Assembly (NCBI GenBank): GCA_028023455.1
Contig: JAQFVV010006256.1
Span: 992,001-1,056,000 of the forward strand
Length of the DNA stretch: 64,000 bases
Direction of reading: 5' to 3'
Source of the DNA: Epiperipatus broadwayi
Taxonomy: Eukaryota; Onychophora; Udeonychophora; Euonychophora; Peripatidae
A program made the position numbers and the translations under genes. Position 1 is the stretch's first letter. Each line of letters opens with the position of its first letter. The notes under the pieces were generated by a model that saw only the letters and a list, made by a program, of their open reading frames with translations, had not been told where the DNA came from and made no database searches. Shown piece after piece: positions 62,641 through 64,000 of this stretch.

Positions 62641-63120
62641 TTTTTTATATTTCACTATTATGGCTAAAATGTGCCAGGTTCGGCACTCCGGCTCCTAGTG
62701 GTACACTGCTGATTGACCCACCTGATACGCCTTCTTCCACTCATTTCTACTCTTATGGAAAGATATTGTTTTGTAAAATCCCAAATATTGGTAAAATCTT
62801 TAAACCTCTATTTTATGAATTATGTGACTTTATATTTATCTCACTGAACAAACATCGATCGTCAACATTTTCTATTCTGAATACTTGAGAACTTTTCTGG
62901 AAGTATATCTATATATCACAAAATGTGCCATCATTTAAATATATTTTTAAACTCTGTTTTCTCTTTTTTTAAAAAAAAAAATTGTTCTCCAACTATCGTT
63001 GGGAAGCCCTTTTAAATTTCTTTCTCCAACTTTTGCTGCCCCATTCGTTGGGAAGCCATTTTAACCGTCTACCAGTGATACTATTTTAAGAATTTAAGTG
63101 AAAACAGATTATTAACCCGA

Positions 63121-63282
63121 GCTTCAAGTAAGTATGTTTATGAGCATGGAACAAGTTCTGTCTCAAGCGCCAATCTTACCAATTAATAAGAATTATACCC
63201 CTCGAAAACAAAAGGTTCCAGTGGACCTTTTTTGGTACTTTATCCAGACTAGCTCAATTTCAAAGTCTGGGAGACAATGTCT
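63121..63282 (-). repeat. gypsy leader segment shared with 21.6 kb
   Basis: The segment lies upstream of Gag on the minus strand and aligns well with 21591-21756. It is probably part of the untranslated leader of this element family. The region 62700-63120 between it and Gag holds no recognised frame. Confidence 0.7.
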
Positions 63283-63559
63283 ATTGGGATAATGAAGCTA
63301 AGGTTATCTTACAAAGAAATGTCGTTTATATACTTGTATAATTATCCTATCTGCCCTACGAATCTTATTATTTTATTGGTTTTAGAAATATACGGTCATA
63401 AATATCGGCAAGCTTTTAAAAATAATAACCCAGAAGTTATAAGAATCTCGTTATTGAAATAAATACACAAGTTATAGTTTAAATTCTAAGATTTATTAAT
63501 ACCCATATATATTAATATCTCAAACATACAACTCATTCATTCCAATACATATATATTAT

Positions 63560-64000
63560 AACGTTTTTTGTTTTGCTAGGCCTCTTACACGCTAATATAA
63601 ACTGCGCGTGAGTTGATCAAGCTATGTCAAAAAAGAAGAAAGTTATATTTCTATTCTAAAAACATAGCTATATTTCCTGATCAACTCGGCCTAGAATTAT
63701 TGCTAAGTACAATCGTGAGCTGACTCAGTTTAATTTCTACATGAGGGCGCCAGAGTCGTTAGACCCACTGAGTCGGCCAAACATATTGTAACTGTAAACT
63801 AAACAGAAAAAAGTGTAAACTAATCGGTATTGCATCATACCTAACGAGAACTATTTTCTCCTTTTTGATTATTATTTCTGGGCTTGTTTAAATACATTGG
63901 CAAGGTAAATTCCGTTTTAAATCCCACTAAACTAATAATAGATTTAATACTAAAAAAAAACAACTATTATTAATAATGCACAATGAAAAGGTTGATAAAA
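63560..64000 (-). repeat. probable 5' LTR region of gypsy element A, truncated by the window
   Basis: A GC-richer part with GGGCGCCAG (63745-63753) and a TGTAACTGTAAAC word at 63789 lies where the 5' LTR and primer site of the minus-strand element should be. Two stretches, GTTGATCA(A)GCTATG near 63612 and CATAGCTATATTTCCTGATCAAC near 63661 (the first partly mirrored in the second), form an inverted pair. The matching 3' LTR was not identified near 58.7-59.0 kb, so the boundary is uncertain. Confidence 0.35.

Larger units (their letters stand above)
51373..64000 (+). other. NCAPH: NCAPH intron E (over 12.6 kb, open at the window end)
   Basis: The intron begins GTAAGT. No downstream NCAPH exon was recognised. 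It contains a C/CA microsatellite (51612-51634), an AT-rich stretch without features (51640-53430), a hammerhead-like core (53.7 kb), a minus-strand RTE-type LINE, a duplicated AT-rich segment, and two minus-strand gypsy elements. All recognised retroelement frames here run against the direction of NCAPH. Confidence 0.65.

Noticed and set aside
62119-62888. Plus-strand frames overlapping gypsy Gag
   Set aside because: They are antisense shadows of the minus-strand Gag reading frames.

Overview
The window is one stretch of a very AT-rich animal (metazoan) nuclear genome. Five exons with clean GT-AG borders and matching phases lie in order on the + strand and encode parts of the condensin I kleisin NCAPH (Barren / CAP-H): 2701-2828, 12762-13000, 31114-31215, 40972-41142 and 51265-51372. 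Together they give about 249 in-frame residues from the middle to the C-terminal part of the protein. The 5' exons and the last exon(s) are not seen and probably lie outside. Introns of about 10 to 18 kb, the gene type and the mix of LINE, Penelope, Ty3/gypsy and hAT elements point to an invertebrate, possibly an arthropod. That placement is a guess.

Nearly everything else is intronic and is either featureless AT-rich DNA or decayed mobile elements. Intron A (2829-12761) holds a broken LINE (about 4.1-4.9 kb), a hAT-type DNA element with a retroposed sequence nested in it (7733-9691), and the 3' end of a Ty3/gypsy element with its polypurine tract and LTR (11.1-12.2 kb). Intron B (13001-31113) holds a GC-richer block (16.5-23.6 kb). 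That block has a duplicated segment of about 600 bp, and part of it resembles the leader of the gypsy element at 59-64 kb. Intron C (31216-40971) holds a palindromic MITE, an LTR-like block, and a 1.1-kb inverted element flanked by 12-bp duplications. Intron D (41143-51264) holds tRNA-like sequences and a Penelope-like element flanked by inverted repeats. The last, open intron (51373 onward) holds an RTE-type LINE and two gypsy elements, all on the minus strand and all broken.

The most interesting object is the element at 36159-37265. It consists of a 454-bp repeat unit present as about 1.2 tandem copies on each side of a centre, in opposite orientation. Each arm carries a hammerhead-ribozyme-like core: CTGACGA, a small hairpin, then GAAA, with pairable flanks. 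This resembles the small retroposed circular-RNA elements called retrozymes, but two core positions look wrong for activity. A second, cleaner CTGAGGA/GAAA core lies at 53714-53736, and a weaker one in the terminal repeat of the Penelope element. No intact transposase, reverse transcriptase or integrase gene was found; the only functional gene supported is NCAPH.
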